The translations under genes were made by a program, and so were the position numbers. DNA of 64,000 nucleotides, taken from contig JANCIK010000003.1 in the NCBI GenBank assembly GCA_028532985.1, positions 878,001 to 942,000 on the forward strand, in the 5' to 3' direction. The notes below the pieces were generated by a model. The model had not been told where the DNA came from and searched no databases. It was given only the letters and a program-made list of their open reading frames with translations. This document shows positions 1 through 11,145 of the stretch, in pieces (position 1 is the first letter of the stretch; each line of letters opens with the position of its first letter). Source of the stretch: Stropharia rugosoannulata. Taxonomy: Eukaryota > Basidiomycota > Agaricomycetes > Agaricales > Strophariaceae.

Positions 1-2004
1 CTCAGTAATGTGGATACTGGTTCAAATTATCTGAGGCCCACTAAAGCTCCTAGCCATTCTACTGAAGGCACAAGGTCTGAGCAAGTGACTGGGGTAGCCA
101 TGCGTGATTCCAAGGACAACAGAAGGTTTCCCAAAAGTGACGAGCCCGATAGTTGGGATTCACCTACGGATAAGAATGCTATGCCAAATAGACCTTTCAT
201 GGGAGATGTTCCTCAACTTCGTCCTCTAGTTGTACGTAAAGGAAGCTCTGCCATTTTGAAACCCGATATCGCATCCACCAACCAACAGGATTCTAGTATG
301 GTGAACAAACCTCCAACTCTTCCATCGCGTCCTTTACCATCAACGTCGTCTCGAGATTGGCTGACAGGAGATGACGACATGGAAGAAATCAAAGCGCCTG
401 TAACGTCTAATGTCCCTGTTATACGAGACTCACCTAGCAAGAGAGCCTCCTTTGTTGAAAATAAGGACTCTAGGATAATATCAGGATCTGTTGCGCAGCA
501 TGTTGAAGCTCCTGAAGGAATAATCGCTGATTTTGCCTCAGCTGAGGTATCACCAACTGTGTCCAAGTTCAAACGCGCGTTCCCTGCCGTTGAGGTACTT
601 GATGGAACCCAAGAACGGCCACGGGAAGCTAAAACTACTCGAGCGACGGACTCTTGGAACTCCGACAAGAAAGAGGACGATCTCGATTCCTCTAGTGCCG
701 ATGAAGGGCCAGAGGATCCTGCCTACAGAACGGCAACTCAAAAACAGTACCCATTCAAACCTAGAGCTCGACAAAGTTCTGTTCATGACCTTGTTTACCA
801 GTATGGAGGGCGTGTTAGTGCGAAGGATGGAGAAAAAGAGAGGGAGAGGGAGAGGGATAAGGACAAGGAGAAAGAAAAAGTAAAGGAGAAAGAAAAGGTA
901 CCAAGTCGGTCTACACAATATAATATTGGGCCGAGTGACTATGTCCCGTCCAAATCGCGGCAGCCGATTCAAGGACTTACTACACCCTCTTCGCAAGCAG
1001 TGAAACCAAAGACACCTTCACCAACGCTTATGTCCTTCAAACCTTCCTTCGTCACACAGTCCAAGCCTGTTCAAGCCCCTTCTGAGCGACCCCAACCTCC
1101 ATCCTCCGCTACTAAGCCTATCTTCCCCTCCATGACCAGCAATGCAGACGGTAAATCGCCCGCACCTTCCAAAGCACGTCCTCAATCTATGTTCATGTTT
1201 CCCTCAAAGTCGACCGATACATCGTCAACGCCTGCGGTCAGCAACCTTGTACCTCCACCAGACCCGCGTCAGCGGGCCGTCCGCAGAACATCTATATCTG
1301 ACATGGTGCAATTATACGAGAACATTAGCGGTACGGGCACATCACAGGCACCAGCGCCACCAGTTGCTGTAGCACCAGTTCCTAAACCACTCACTACGAA
1401 GCGTCCACCCAGTTACTCTTCCGAAACGCATTCGAAATCTAATCTGACTTCTACCAAACCTGCTTCATCAATACCTACTCCATTTAATGATACTGCCCGG
1501 AGCGATAGTTTTACCTCTGGGATTCAGAGCGCCCTGAACGAGGTAATGCGGAATGCAGATGAGCTGCCGCGATCCCCAGCAAAGGTCAATCGCCCACTTC
1601 CTCCGCCGGACTTCATTAGTTCACCATCTCAACAAATTTCCGCCGACGACACCAATGCACGAACCCACAGAACATCTAGCAAAGAAGCACAGCCCACAGG
1701 AGGCTCCACTTCTCGCACAACGATGCCGACTCCACTGACCAAGGCACCAACTATCTCTCACAGCAGCACTTTTGCGCCCAAAGGACCTCCCCGGAAGCCA
1801 CCTATATCTCTTACCGAAGAGGCTGGCCCAAGTAATGCAGACGAATCTTCATCACCTGAGCGACCATATCAAGGGGTTGGAAGGCTTATTGATCAGTGGC
1901 AGAAAAAGTCAGCAGAGGCTGATCAAGGTCGTCCCGGTGCACCGGCCAAACGAGGTGATATACTGGGAAAACGAGCGGGCATCATTCACATAGATGACAG
2001 ATGA
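1..2004 (+). CDS. C-terminal part of probable NAK-family (Ark1/Prk1-like) protein kinase, 5' partial
   Basis: The reading frame is open from the first base of the window to a TGA at 2002-2004, so only the C-terminal part of a larger protein is present. What is visible is about 667 residues of Ser/Pro/Thr-rich, probably disordered sequence. It holds a charged Lys/Glu/Arg stretch at about 826-899 and two copies of a short motif, RQSSVHDLVYQY (from 769) and RRTSISDMVQLY (from 1282). Near the end is GVGRLIDQWQKKSAE. From memory, this motif set is found in the long tails of basidiomycete NAK-family kinases, which act in endocytosis and actin patch control. The kinase domain itself would lie upstream of the window and cannot be checked. 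It could instead be another large scaffold protein. Confidence 0.5.
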   Translation, partial: LSNVDTGSNYLRPTKAPSHSTEGTRSEQVTGVAMRDSKDNRRFPKSDEPDSWDSPTDKNAMPNRPFMGDVPQLRPLVVRKGSSAILKPDIASTNQQDSSMVNKPPTLPSRPLPSTSSRDWLTGDDDMEEIKAPVTSNVPVIRDSPSKRASFVENKDSRIISGSVAQHVEAPEGIIADFASAEVSPTVSKFKRAFPAVEVLDGTQERPREAKTTRATDSWNSDKKEDDLDSSSADEGPEDPAYRTATQKQYPFKPRARQSSVHDLVYQYGGRVSAKDGEKERERERDKDKEKEKVKEKEKVPSRSTQYNIGPSDYVPSKSRQPIQGLTTPSSQAVKPKTPSPTLMSFKPSFVTQSKPVQAPSERPQPPSSATKPIFPSMTSNADGKSPAPSKARPQSMFMFPSKSTDTSSTPAVSNLVPPPDPRQRAVRRTSISDMVQLYENISGTGTSQAPAPPVAVAPVPKPLTTKRPPSYSSETHSKSNLTSTKPASSIPTPFNDTARSDSFTSGIQSALNEVMRNADELPRSPAKVNRPLPPPDFISSPSQQISADDTNARTHRTSSKEAQPTGGSTSRTTMPTPLTKAPTISHSSTFAPKGPPRKPPISLTEEAGPSNADESSSPERPYQGVGRLIDQWQKKSAEADQGRPGAPAKRGDILGKRAGIIHIDDR

Positions 2005-2171
2005 CGGATTGGCAGAATCGACGATACCTCTGCATTGTTTTCGTTAGCGGAATTATTTATTATGTATGGAGTACTGTGTACATGATAGCTTCATTATAAT
2101 ACAGACCCTGTTGACCCGGGGACACGGATTAGCAAGAAAACAACAAAATGAGATCTACATAGGTCTATATG

Positions 2172-3192
2172 TTAGTCTGAATCTGAATCATCGCGGATAA
2201 GGAACGGCCTCTGCACTGGTGATTTCTTCATTGCACCCAACAGCATCTCTCGTGCCAAATCCCGCCCTTTCCCGATCTCCCAAGCAGGCTCCTCTTTTGT
2301 GTAGGAATGTCCTTGCACTAATTCAGTGTCACCGGCTAGTCCAAGCTCAAGCGCGACGGCGTCAGCTCGTGCAATATTGGATTCAGTTGGGTGAATGAAG
2401 ATAGCATCTGGTTTTGACTTGGATCTGGGTCGTGTTTGTACTGTCTTTGGAGGATAATGACGTCCCGCGTCGTGATCCAGAAGTGGCTCTAGAACAGAGC
2501 TCTGCGAACGTCGCTCCCTGTCATCCTGATGTCTAGAAACAGTTCATTAATAGAAACTTGTGATTTGACAAAAATGACATACTGAGGTAGGGATAGTGGC
2601 GCCTTTCTTTGTTTCGATAATTCGATGAGTAATTGGGCTGTGGATAGTGTGAGCACCTAGATTCGAATCCGTGTTAATAAAGCAAGTATATGTGCCGCAT
2701 TTAGCTGGGCGTCCTCACGATTGTACATATAAGCCTAGAGTTGAAGAACTAAGTCAATGGTGTTATATACGTAGTAAGAAAAAGACGACGCACCCCATGT
2801 GGCCCGACATTGCAACTAGCATATAACAGCTGAAAGTAAGATAAGTATGAGGTTAGGTCAAATTGGGCCTTGTAGATAGTGGCGCATACATTCGCAGAAT
2901 AGTGGTGAGTGTGTACAATCCCGTGTTCCACAGCGCAGTATAGTGCCGTGTGTACCTCAATGCATAAGGCACCCAGTCTTTATCAAGGAGAAAGCTGAAC
3001 AGCCTAAAGCCACCAGAATAAGCGAGATGGTAACTGAAGTCCAGAGACGGAACTCGCATGTACATACCTTTCCAAAAGACATACAGTGATAATGAGAGCT
3101 GAAGCTAGCAAATAGCTTCCGAGTGAGTCAAGGGTAAGAGAGGCGAACAGTATGTGTTCGCTGTTGAATGACCAGTGGAGGGGGTTTCCCAT
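2172..3192 (-). CDS. Ctr-family copper transporter
   Basis: This is a small polytopic copper importer split over five or six exons. The first exon (3068-3192, from an ATG at 3192) encodes LHWSFNSEHILFASLTLDS and the first membrane segment, ending CLLER. Exon 2 (2890-3003) gives LFSFLLDKDWVPYALR, then GLYTLTTILR. Exon 3 (from 2829) gives ICYMLVAMSGHMG, which carries the MxxxM-type signature of Ctr membrane segment 2. A later exon encodes TLSTAQLLIEL, the third segment. The last exon (2172-2534) is a soluble tail containing SKPDAIFIHPTESNIARAD and ending in DDSDSD. This order matches fungal Ctr proteins, which move Cu(I) across the plasma or vacuolar membrane as trimers. The join between exon 3 and the third segment (2650-2796) is unclear and may include a tiny exon. 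An in-frame upstream start is possible. Confidence 0.8.
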
Positions 3193-3585
3193 TGCAACTA
3201 TAGGCGTATTGGCAATAACTTGGACAAAATACAAGGAAAGTGGTGTAATATAAAGAAAGGGCCGAGAAACCTTTCTCAGGCTTGATTGTTGAAATATGAA
3301 GGCGTGTAGGTAGTTGGATGCGGTGTTGAAGGAAGAACAGAGGGACTGAGGTGCATGGGCCGCACTGGTCTATTTTGCTTCAAGTCAAACGCGTCGCGGA
3401 GTTAGCGCCTAGGCCCAAAGCAACCAAGCAAATTCATGTTGTTTCTCACGGTTGTCGCTTTTTATCAGGTGACAAGTTGCTGCCACCGTCGCGACTGGGG
3501 ACGGGGAATGTTAAAATCGCACTGCGTAATACTACTAATGGGCAAGTAATGGGTGCCCATAATCATGTCAAATGAAAATAATTTA
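3193..3585. other. intergenic, upstream of the copper transporter
   Basis: This stretch lies between the start of the minus-strand copper transporter and the stop of minus-strand EXO5. It should hold the transporter's promoter and the EXO5 3' end. I see no convincing copper-response element and no coding potential. Confidence 0.5.
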
Positions 3586-5937
3586 TCATTCCTTCTTTCT
3601 ATTACTGTATTCCAGTGCCTTTTCAGCTCTCCATTCGCAGTCACTGACATATTCGCATGTCCTGAAAGAAAAAATGAGACCGATCAAAGAGAGCAATATC
3701 TGGTTAAGCTTACGAGCATCGATAGGAATGTTCCAGGGAGACGCCTGAAGGTTTTCGTTCGCCCCGCCACAACATAAGGACTTGAGTGAGGTAGATGTCT
3801 AATTCCCTATCGTTGTTCATAAATTTCTTCATGCCAATTATCTTGAAACTCTGTACCCCAGCATTTTTTGGAGTTGCGTCATCAGTCGATTCGGTTGATC
3901 CGGTCAGTTCAGTTGCAAGGGCAGATGATATCTCTGTCTGAACCTGCATATCTGGTAAAGATCAAGAAAATGTCCTGTTCCTCCCTCAACCAAAGATCTA
4001 CTCACCGACAGGAACACCAGAGTTGTCTGATGAAGGATTTATTGATTGATGCAAAGCCCATTGTAATTGAGCTTCCTCCAAATCCGCGAAGCTCCTTTTA
4101 GCTCTGCTCGCACGTCCAGAAACAGCACCGCTATGCTCGAAGTCCAACGACCCGGAACCTTGGACAAGGTCGCTGTTACCTTCCGCGCCGTTCTCAAGGT
4201 CGTCTAAACTTGCAGCGATGGCTTTCTCAAGCTCCTCATCGACAGAGGAGGTTGATTCCCACCTAGGAACTTTGTTTGATCGCCTAGGTGGTTTCCAATC
4301 TCCAGGAGGCCTCAGCCAGTAAACCAGTTCTAAAACTGGGGAGACCACAGTTATATTAGATTCCTTAACAACTTTGTGCCAAAGAGTCGTCAAGTCGTCA
4401 AGGCAAATTGGATCACCTGGTTTGATCAACTGCGCTTGTTCTAGAAAACGTATAGGAAAGGCTTCTTCTGTTTTGAGACCAAGCTTGGTCCATAGAGGCT
4501 GAAAATCATACGGGGGACTGATGGACACAAGCTGAGAAAGTAGTCGTCGATAGATCATTAGCTGTATTCGGCTGGGATACATATCCGAATCAGATGGGAT
4601 GAATTTATGTTTTCGCGTCTTGTTATCTTTGATAAATAGGGTATAAGATAGTGGTTTGGATTCCGAAATTTCCGTCTGTTGAAAAGTTGAGTCTCTGTCT
4701 CTTTCTGCAGACTTTTGGGGGCTCTCAAAGAATGAATCTAAGGAGGTCTGTGAAAAAGGCGGAGATGTTTTGGCCGGCTTTACATTAGAGGATTTATGAT
4801 TACTCGAAGGTCCCTTGTGCCGCTTGAGTGGACTCCCTTCAGAATCTGGCGACAGTATTTTGGTGACTTCATCCTGGCTATATGTCAATCTAGCTGTTAA
4901 ACTTTTGAAATTGAAAAGACTTACCATGATGCCAACTACAACCTCATCTTGTAAAATTCCAAACACAGGCATCTCGCGCTAGTGATCACACGAATATGAA
5001 TGGAATGCAGTGAATCACGTCGATATACTTACAGTAAAGCCTTCCATCATGCCTTGTAGACAAGCGATCATATTAACCAACCTGTTTAGAACCGATTAAT
5101 AGAATAAGAGTCAGCTTAAAGAATGTAGAAACCTTAAAGCCCATCGCGTCTCTTCCGTCGTAACGTCCACTCGGATCTCTTCTGCCTTGATTTCTCGTTC
5201 GAGTTCTTTGTGGATTGCCTAAATCATACTCAACCCAGTTTCACGTTACACTTTGTCATGAACACATACAAGTCCTTGTTTAGTTATTACATCATTTGCT
5301 TTCGCCACCGTCAACACTGGTGATATTGTCTTTCCGGAGGACGACAAGAAATTCGCCGGTCTTTCGTTAAGTGGACGAGAGCGTTTGCCGCGCAAACCAT
5401 AATCGTACTGCACTTCACACCTTGACAAATTAAGACTTGCTTTGCAGGAGAAGATTAAGATAATTCATACCATGACGGTGCGCAAAGGTCAGTCACAGAA
5501 AGTTGCATATGTGACCGGAACTCTTTGAGTGGTGATACATTTGTAGAGGTTACGGTCTCGTTATCGAGAACGGACTGCAATGCGACGGCCGAGTCTTGCT
5601 CGAGTTCTATCTCGATTGAAGGACCGTCGGTCCCGGGTCTGCTAGCTGTTGGAGTTGTGAAACCGTCGAGTCGTTCAAGTTCTTCGGCATTCAATGTACT
5701 CAGATTAATGTCAAATGCATCCGACCCGAATGACGAACTAGCGGGGCCGTTTTCCACGTCGTTTGACAAAACGACTGTATCGCTTTGAGAAGGCTCGAAG
5801 GTGCAATCATCGCCCGTCCTCGTTTCAGAGTGCCCCTGTTCCAATGTAGCTGCGATACTGGCGTCTAACTTTGCTAGGTCCTCCTCCGGGAATGAAAATG
5901 AAAACTCGGGGAACTCGTCAGATGCAGCATCTGACAT
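3586..5937 (-). CDS. EXO5: Exonuclease V (EXO5/Dem1), Fe-S single-strand DNA exonuclease
   Basis: This is a PD-(D/E)XK single-strand DNA exonuclease of the EXO5 family. The yeast protein works in mitochondria and animal homologues in nuclear repair. The first exon starts at the ATG at 5937 (MSDAASDEF) and is acidic up to TDLCAPSW. The next exon continues CEVQYDYGLRGKRSRPLNER, giving the canonical TDLC..WCEVQYDYGLR start of the nuclease. The 3998-4972 stretch holds GILQDEVVVGIM and PSRIQLMIYRRLLSQL. The last exons carry FMNNDRELDIYLTQVLMLWR, then YRCSTCEYVSDCEW across an intron at about 3669-3718. The Cys of TDLC plus the CxxCx5C at the end are the four expected 4Fe-4S ligands. A long Ser/Asp-rich insert (about 4100-4250) is a lineage feature. 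The ATG is chosen because the frame further upstream begins only with TTG. Confidence 0.88.
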
Positions 5938-6550
5938 GTTAACCAATGCGCTGTATGATGCTTTTGAATCGTGGGCGGTATTGAGAAGAGGTGTTTCCTA
6001 GCCGGTTCCTACAGGTTGCAGATGTAATACTGACATTTAAAGCGCGTACTATCTCACGATAGAAACATGAACAAAGGATAATCAAAAGTCAACTGCGATC
6101 GACGTCGCGCAGGCCGCGCAGAGCCGCGCAAATTCAAAGTTACATCTCCGCTGAGCGCTGATCCGTCGTGGATGTCCACGCCGACAATGATGTCACCGTG
6201 CCACTCAAACTTGAGGAAGTCAAAATCCAATAATCTACGGTTTGTTCTGTGTGCAACTCTAATTCACACTCATGAATTGGAGGCTATGTCTATGTCTCAT
6301 TATATGCAAATCAAGGGATACATCATTCATTTTCTTCTCCTGGAATGCCGCGGTCTGATGAACTGCTACCAAGCTGCAGTTGAGAGCTGTAGCATGCGTC
6401 AAAGTTCATGCGCGCGGAAGCGCGGAAACGCAGAAACAATCGGCAGAGATTTTTTGGTAGGTAAATAAGAGCAGTGCCCCGCTCTCTAGACAAACTATTA
6501 TCTACCTGCTTGGTATTACACCTGCGTGGTGCAAGCGCTCCTGCTCCGAT
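5938..6550. other. divergent intergenic region EXO5 / CPL1-like gene
   Basis: This is the shared upstream region of two divergent genes. It contains three CGCGCA hexamers at 6106, 6115 and 6125 near the EXO5 side. A 98-codon open frame at 6172-6468 shows no family features, and I treat it as chance. Confidence 0.45.
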
Positions 6551-7357
6551 ATGCTTGTTCGCCGCACTTTAGTCATTATCGCGCTAAGCATAGCTACAGC
6601 TGCGCTCGCCTCTCCTCATTCAGATAATGGGAATAATGGGCAGAATCAGGTCCGCAATATCATTTTACTCACACCGACGACTTGATGGCTAATTGATGGC
6701 GACGCTAGGTACCAGGACATCGTCCCGGAGGCGGGGACCATGGAAGGGGTCCTCAACAAGGCCGTCCACAGCAGGCAGGAAATAGAGGTCACGGAGGGGG
6801 TCCAGAACAGGGTCGGTCCAAGCAAGGAGGGAACCTAAAGCAAGGATATACGCAACAAGGCAATCCTTCTCAAGGCAACCACGGAGACCCAGGCAAAGGA
6901 CCCAGCGGTGATTCCACAGAAACCGCTATGCGTATAGGCCCTTCTCGTCGCGCAGTACCTGTTCAACGCGATCGCCGCCGCGCATTAAACTCGATGGACG
7001 CTGCTGAAATTGCGACTCAGATTTGCCCTAATGGTCTCTACGGTTGCCCTATTGCTGATGCCGGGTCACTAAAATGTCTGCCTGCTACTCTGGTCGAGTG
7101 GGTCGCCCAAGGATTCGAATGTGTCGATGTCAAAGCCGACCTGAGGGCGTGTGGTGGTTGTGCGAGTCTTGATGCAAAGTAAGTTGTCTATTCCATAGAT
7201 ACGTAGACGTATCCTTATCGTCTTTTCTCCAAGATACGATTGCACTATGATCGCCAATGCTCAAGATGTCTCTTGCGTGTCTGGCGCCTGCGTCGTGAAC
7301 TCGTGCCTTCCATCATTCAAGCTCAATCGTAACAACAACAGCTGCATTGCCAATTAA
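6551..7357 (+). CDS. PriA/CPL1-like cysteine-rich secreted protein
   Basis: This is a three-exon gene: 6551-6649, 6709-7178 and 7234-7357. The N-terminus MLVRRTLVIIALSIATAALA is a clear signal peptide. It is followed by about 75 residues rich in Gly, Gln, His and Arg (GHRPGGGDHGRGPQQGRPQQ). The C-terminal half is the cysteine domain: ICPNGLYGCPIADAGSLKC, then DLRACGGCASLDAK, then YDCTMIANAQDVSCVSGAC, ending NNNSCIAN. This matches the CPL1-like domain of basidiomycete proteins such as Lentinula PriA and Cryptococcus Cpl1, which are secreted and often developmentally regulated. The phases of all three exons fit. The exact role is unknown; cell wall or host/developmental signalling are possibilities only. 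Confidence 0.85.
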
Positions 7358-8503
7358 CCTACGTAGACTCGAACGCATCGAACAACTATCGCCTACTTGG
7401 ACATCCACCAGAGATCCGGGTGATCCAGAGACAGTATCTTTGACTTTAGATTAAGCTAGGCCGCTCATTAGATTTAAAATAATGGACAATGTTAATGACA
7501 TCCACTAATCACATATGATCTTGTGTAGTGTGCAAAACTTCAGTACTTCCGACTGCTTGTACGTCAAATGTGGGCGATAGAGCGCTTCCTAGTAACATTG
7601 GTCAACCGGTTCCTAGGGTACCAGAGTGCACGAGGCGCCTCCGCACCAAGGTGAATTGAGCCACAACATGCAGACATGACTCTTCGCAGATTGGCCGGGA
7701 GCCTTTGCGGAGAGGAGTTGATGTTACATAGCGATTGTCATGCGCGAAAATCCTAACCGAATGACCTTATCGCTTACTGCATAACAGAGATAGTGTCGGG
7801 AGCGAGCTGGACGGTGATCGACACTCCGGTGCCCGACGCAACTGAAATGACTGATCATTGATTGGTTATAATAAATCAAAATTTGAACACTTTCCTGAAG
7901 AAAGCGCTGTATTTATCTGGTGGGCAACATGATCTCAGGTTTTTCACCTACGAATACCCAGAGTGGAGGAGATCCCTGTTCAAGTCTAATTCAGTTAGTC
8001 GATCTGCAGACACTACTATTGAAGACTAAGGAACCGGAGCACAGGCAGTATCCAGTCATTATCGTCGTCAGTACAATATGGTGACGAGCGTGCCCGTTGT
8101 CATTCGGCGTGTCGCGCCCCTGCGTCTGACGGCTATCGGCGAGAGCGCGCAAAACACATGCAAGCAGAGTAGTGGGCAAGGACAGGCAAGGACGGTCGAC
8201 AAGGGTCGATAGTGGGCCAGATTGGCAGAAAGCGATATAGGGAAGCGGAGCAGAGAGCGACGGGTAAGGTGAAGAGGGCGGGGACATCCGAGCCGAAGAG
8301 GAATGATGCTTACGAAAATAAAGAAAAGTGGGCTGACATTCACATTCTCCCTTCATTTATTGCAGCGGCTTTAGTTGCAATAATAAACATGCCACTCTCT
8401 CTGGCGCCCGTTTCGTTTATAACTCCCTCCATGTCCTCTGCAGTCTCTCTCCCCTCCGACGTCGCCCCTTTTTGATGACGCCTGCCGCATCGCCAAGCAG
8501 AGG
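7358..8503. other. long intergenic region
   Basis: This region runs between the CPL1-like gene and the next plus-strand gene. Several short open frames occur on the minus strand (for example 7991-8356), but they are biased toward Ser/Leu/Arg, overlap each other in different frames and show no recognisable motif. I found no tRNA, transposon termini or tandem repeats. It presumably holds the 3' region of one gene and the promoter of the next. Confidence 0.4.
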
Positions 8504-9935
8504 ATGCCCAGCTTTTGTATAGTTCTGCACAGTTATTTTCAATCGTGTGCCCGACGTCTCGTCCCTATGCCTGCGAAAGCCTTAAATGAGCTGTCTGAAC
8601 AACCACAAAAGCCTAAAACTAAAACTTCTAACGATGATACCCGCAGTACTTCGATTCTTGTTTTCATTTCTGCACACGCCATTGGATCTCTGGGATTCGC
8701 GATGGTATGTAATCTTTCCCGCTTCTCAGCGTTATCTTGGCTCTAATGATTTTTGTTCATCAATTTCAGAGCATTTTTGCGATATGGCTGGGTTGGATTC
8801 TACCAGTGAATGCCACTCCTCTCATTGCGCCCGAAGAGCAGGTAGCAAAGAAACCGCGGCCCACGGCCAAGCCTGCGCGACGCCCACCAGCAATTGACCT
8901 CCCTCCTCTACCTTTTCGTCACGCCTCGGAACCTGTATATGTTACACCGATTCTCAACTCCCAACTCGAAGATCAGTCCGCCAACCCCCGTCGTGTTTAC
9001 TTTGAAGACTCGTCATTACCACCCATCATCCGACGGAATACCATGCCTGAGCCCCAGTCTAGCCAGTACTTGGAAAATCCTCCTATGAGGAGTGCGTCTG
9101 CTACGGCAACGCCTCTCTCACTCTCCCCACTTGCTACTATCGTTGATTTGCCCGCCGAAGACCTGCCGGAGGACATTAACATACGGGACTCCGATAATTC
9201 ACCTCACTCGTCCAAACCATCATCGCTCAAGTCGTCATCCTGTTTACAAAAATTGAAGCTATTTGGGCATAGCAAGAATGGTTCAAGTCATCGTTCTGAC
9301 CTTATGGAGAAGCTTAGTGATCAAGGTTCCATTGCTAGTACAGGTGTGCCTGCACCCACTCTTGCGACACGACCCTGTGCTTATTAACCTCCATTTTTGC
9401 AGATAGTACAAACAACTCCGAAAAGTCTGCGAGGCGTGCTAGTGGCGGGCTTACGGCTGTTTGGAATCTTTCCCGCCATCGCGGTTCCCTGACTGAAGTT
9501 ACAGACTCCAATTCAGCTTCTCCATCCCGACTATCCTTTGGCCGTCGGAACTCCCCATCAAGGGCAGTAACACGCCCCGTCTCCGCCACACCAACTGCAT
9601 CGACGAACGCCCCTTCTGATTTACTTTCGCCTTCATTTCTGTCGCGTAAATCTCAGAAACGAGTATCAGCACCAATTCCACGGACGGCGCCGTATGGCGC
9701 GCCTTATTTTGCAGCACCTCCTGGGCTTTCGGATAATAATTATCACACATATTTAAAAACATTACCTCAGTTTGAAGATGAAGTACAGACCGCTATCCCG
9801 CAGACGACACGAAAGGACGAGCCACAACGAGGACGAACATCGAGTGTACGACGAGTGAACCTTAACATTTTGAAAACCAAGCCCAGATCCGCAAGTGCAG
9901 ATGGAACGACTGGTAGACGAGACGCAAACTCATGA
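8504..9935 (+). CDS. unknown Ser/Pro-rich protein with N-terminal membrane segment
   Basis: Three exons fit in phase: 8504-8704, 8770-9343 and 9403-9935. The start may be the ATG at 8504 or the in-frame ATG at 8567 (MPAKALNEL). A hydrophobic stretch crosses the first junction (SILVFISAHAIGSLGFAM, then SIFAIWLGWILPV), suggesting one or two membrane segments. The rest is basic, Ser/Pro-rich and low in complexity, with KLKLFGHSKNGSSHRSD, RVSAPIPRTAPYGAPYFA, and a basic end with RGRTSSVRRVNLNILKTKPR. I do not recognise a family. The good codon continuity across two introns argues for a real gene. It could be a tail-type membrane anchor for a cytosolic regulatory region. Confidence 0.6.
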
Positions 9936-10410
9936 CCCGCATTTCTTCACTTACCGTAACTTATATTATTAATTCTGTGAGTACTGACCTTCATATATTT
10001 CCCCTTGCATAACTTAACAATTGCCTGTGAACAGATTCAACGCGCCTGACATGCATAAAAGGCAGTGTTTTGCATCGTAATAAGGCTTCATCGCAATGTA
10101 TTTATATATGATGTTAACGTTCAGCACGCTATCTCCTCGATGCATACCCTAAATACTATTGATCTGTGAGCATATTATGCACAGGTCTCTCAGTTTGAAT
10201 GTATGTAGTGTAATACTATGCAGTCCCATTATAGCTGCATGCGCCTGCAGGGACAAAGGTACATAAATCAGATCCGTCAACTATCTTATCAAACTCTGGT
10301 GTAGAGCCAAATTTAGAACGACTGAAGTGCTTTATATGAGTTTGTTACATATTAGGTTTAGATTTGATGTAGTTGAGACATCTACACCTCCCCTCTACTA
10401 GTATCTCGTC
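9936..10410. other. intergenic, AT-rich
   Basis: This is AT-rich sequence between two plus-strand genes. I see no coding signal. It holds the 3' UTR of the upstream gene and the nicotinamidase promoter. Confidence 0.5.
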
Positions 10411-11145
10411 ATGAGTACATCTAATCCTGCCCCTTCGATGGTACAGCCAGGCCAGGTACAGACGAGAGCAGACGACGATGGAGAGCACTTTGTTCCAGCG
10501 CTCATAGTCATCGACATGCAAAATGACTTTGTGCACGGTTCATTAGCTGTGCCAGGAGCAGAATCCATAATCCGCCCCATAAATGATGCGATAGACCTGC
10601 CGTGGAAGATCAAAATAGCGACGCGCGACTTCCACCCGGACAACCACGTTTCCTTTGCGCGCACACATCATAAACCCGACTTCTCAAAAGCCACCGTATT
10701 CCACCCTGAGGATGAACAGAAGTTAGCGGGAAAGGAACACATACTGTGGCCTATCCACTGCGTCGCATACACGGGTGGCGCAGACTTTGTAGATGGCTTG
10801 CACAAGGACGCTTTCGACTTCGTTGTTCATAAGGGTACACACGCACATATCGAGTCGTACTCCGCTTTCAAAGACGTTTGGGGTAAAAGCGCCAGCAACT
10901 GCCCCCAGCTAGTTGCCGAGTCTGGTGCCACTGATATCTTCATCGTTGGTTTGGCGGGCGACTACTGTGTCAAGTATACAGCCCTTGATGCTGTGGAATT
11001 TGGGTACCGGACGTGGCTCATAAAGGACGGGATCAAGTTCATCTCAAACCAGGAAGTGTCGTATAAGGAAATGGTGTCGAAGGGCATCCGGGTCACCACT
11101 CTGGAGGAGGTTAGAAAACGGTTTGCGGCCGGCGTCATTAATTGA
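10411..11145 (+). CDS. PNC1: Nicotinamidase (NAD salvage)
   Basis: This is a single-exon enzyme of 244 residues in the cysteine hydrolase family. It converts nicotinamide to nicotinate and ammonia, feeding the NAD salvage route and relieving nicotinamide inhibition of sirtuins. The sequence shows the full active site: the catalytic Asp in VIDMQNDF (residue about 35), the metal-binding set in RDFHPDNHVSF (Asp, His, His), the catalytic Lys in VVHKGTH, and the nucleophilic Cys in GLAGDYCVKYTA. The length and motif order match yeast Pnc1. The first 25 residues are a non-conserved acidic leader, so a start slightly further in cannot be excluded, but no other Met precedes IDMQNDF except MVQPG. Confidence 0.95.
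   Translation: MSTSNPAPSMVQPGQVQTRADDDGEHFVPALIVIDMQNDFVHGSLAVPGAESIIRPINDAIDLPWKIKIATRDFHPDNHVSFARTHHKPDFSKATVFHPEDEQKLAGKEHILWPIHCVAYTGGADFVDGLHKDAFDFVVHKGTHAHIESYSAFKDVWGKSASNCPQLVAESGATDIFIVGLAGDYCVKYTALDAVEFGYRTWLIKDGIKFISNQEVSYKEMVSKGIRVTTLEEVRKRFAAGVIN

Noticed and set aside
550..996. 148-codon minus-strand frame opposite the kinase tail
   Set aside because: It is the antisense of the charged Lys/Glu/Arg repeat, giving an artificial Leu/Phe-rich protein.
2660..2670. GATTCGAATCC, a tRNA B-box-like sequence
   Set aside because: It lies next to a copper transporter exon, no A box or cloverleaf can be built around it, and it is a common chance match.
6172..6468. 98-codon plus-strand frame upstream of the CPL1-like gene
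   Set aside because: No signal, no motif, and it sits in the shared promoter region.
7991..8356. overlapping minus-strand frames of 121 and 91 codons
   Set aside because: Two frames over the same bases with Ser/Leu/Arg bias and no recognisable domain; likely chance.
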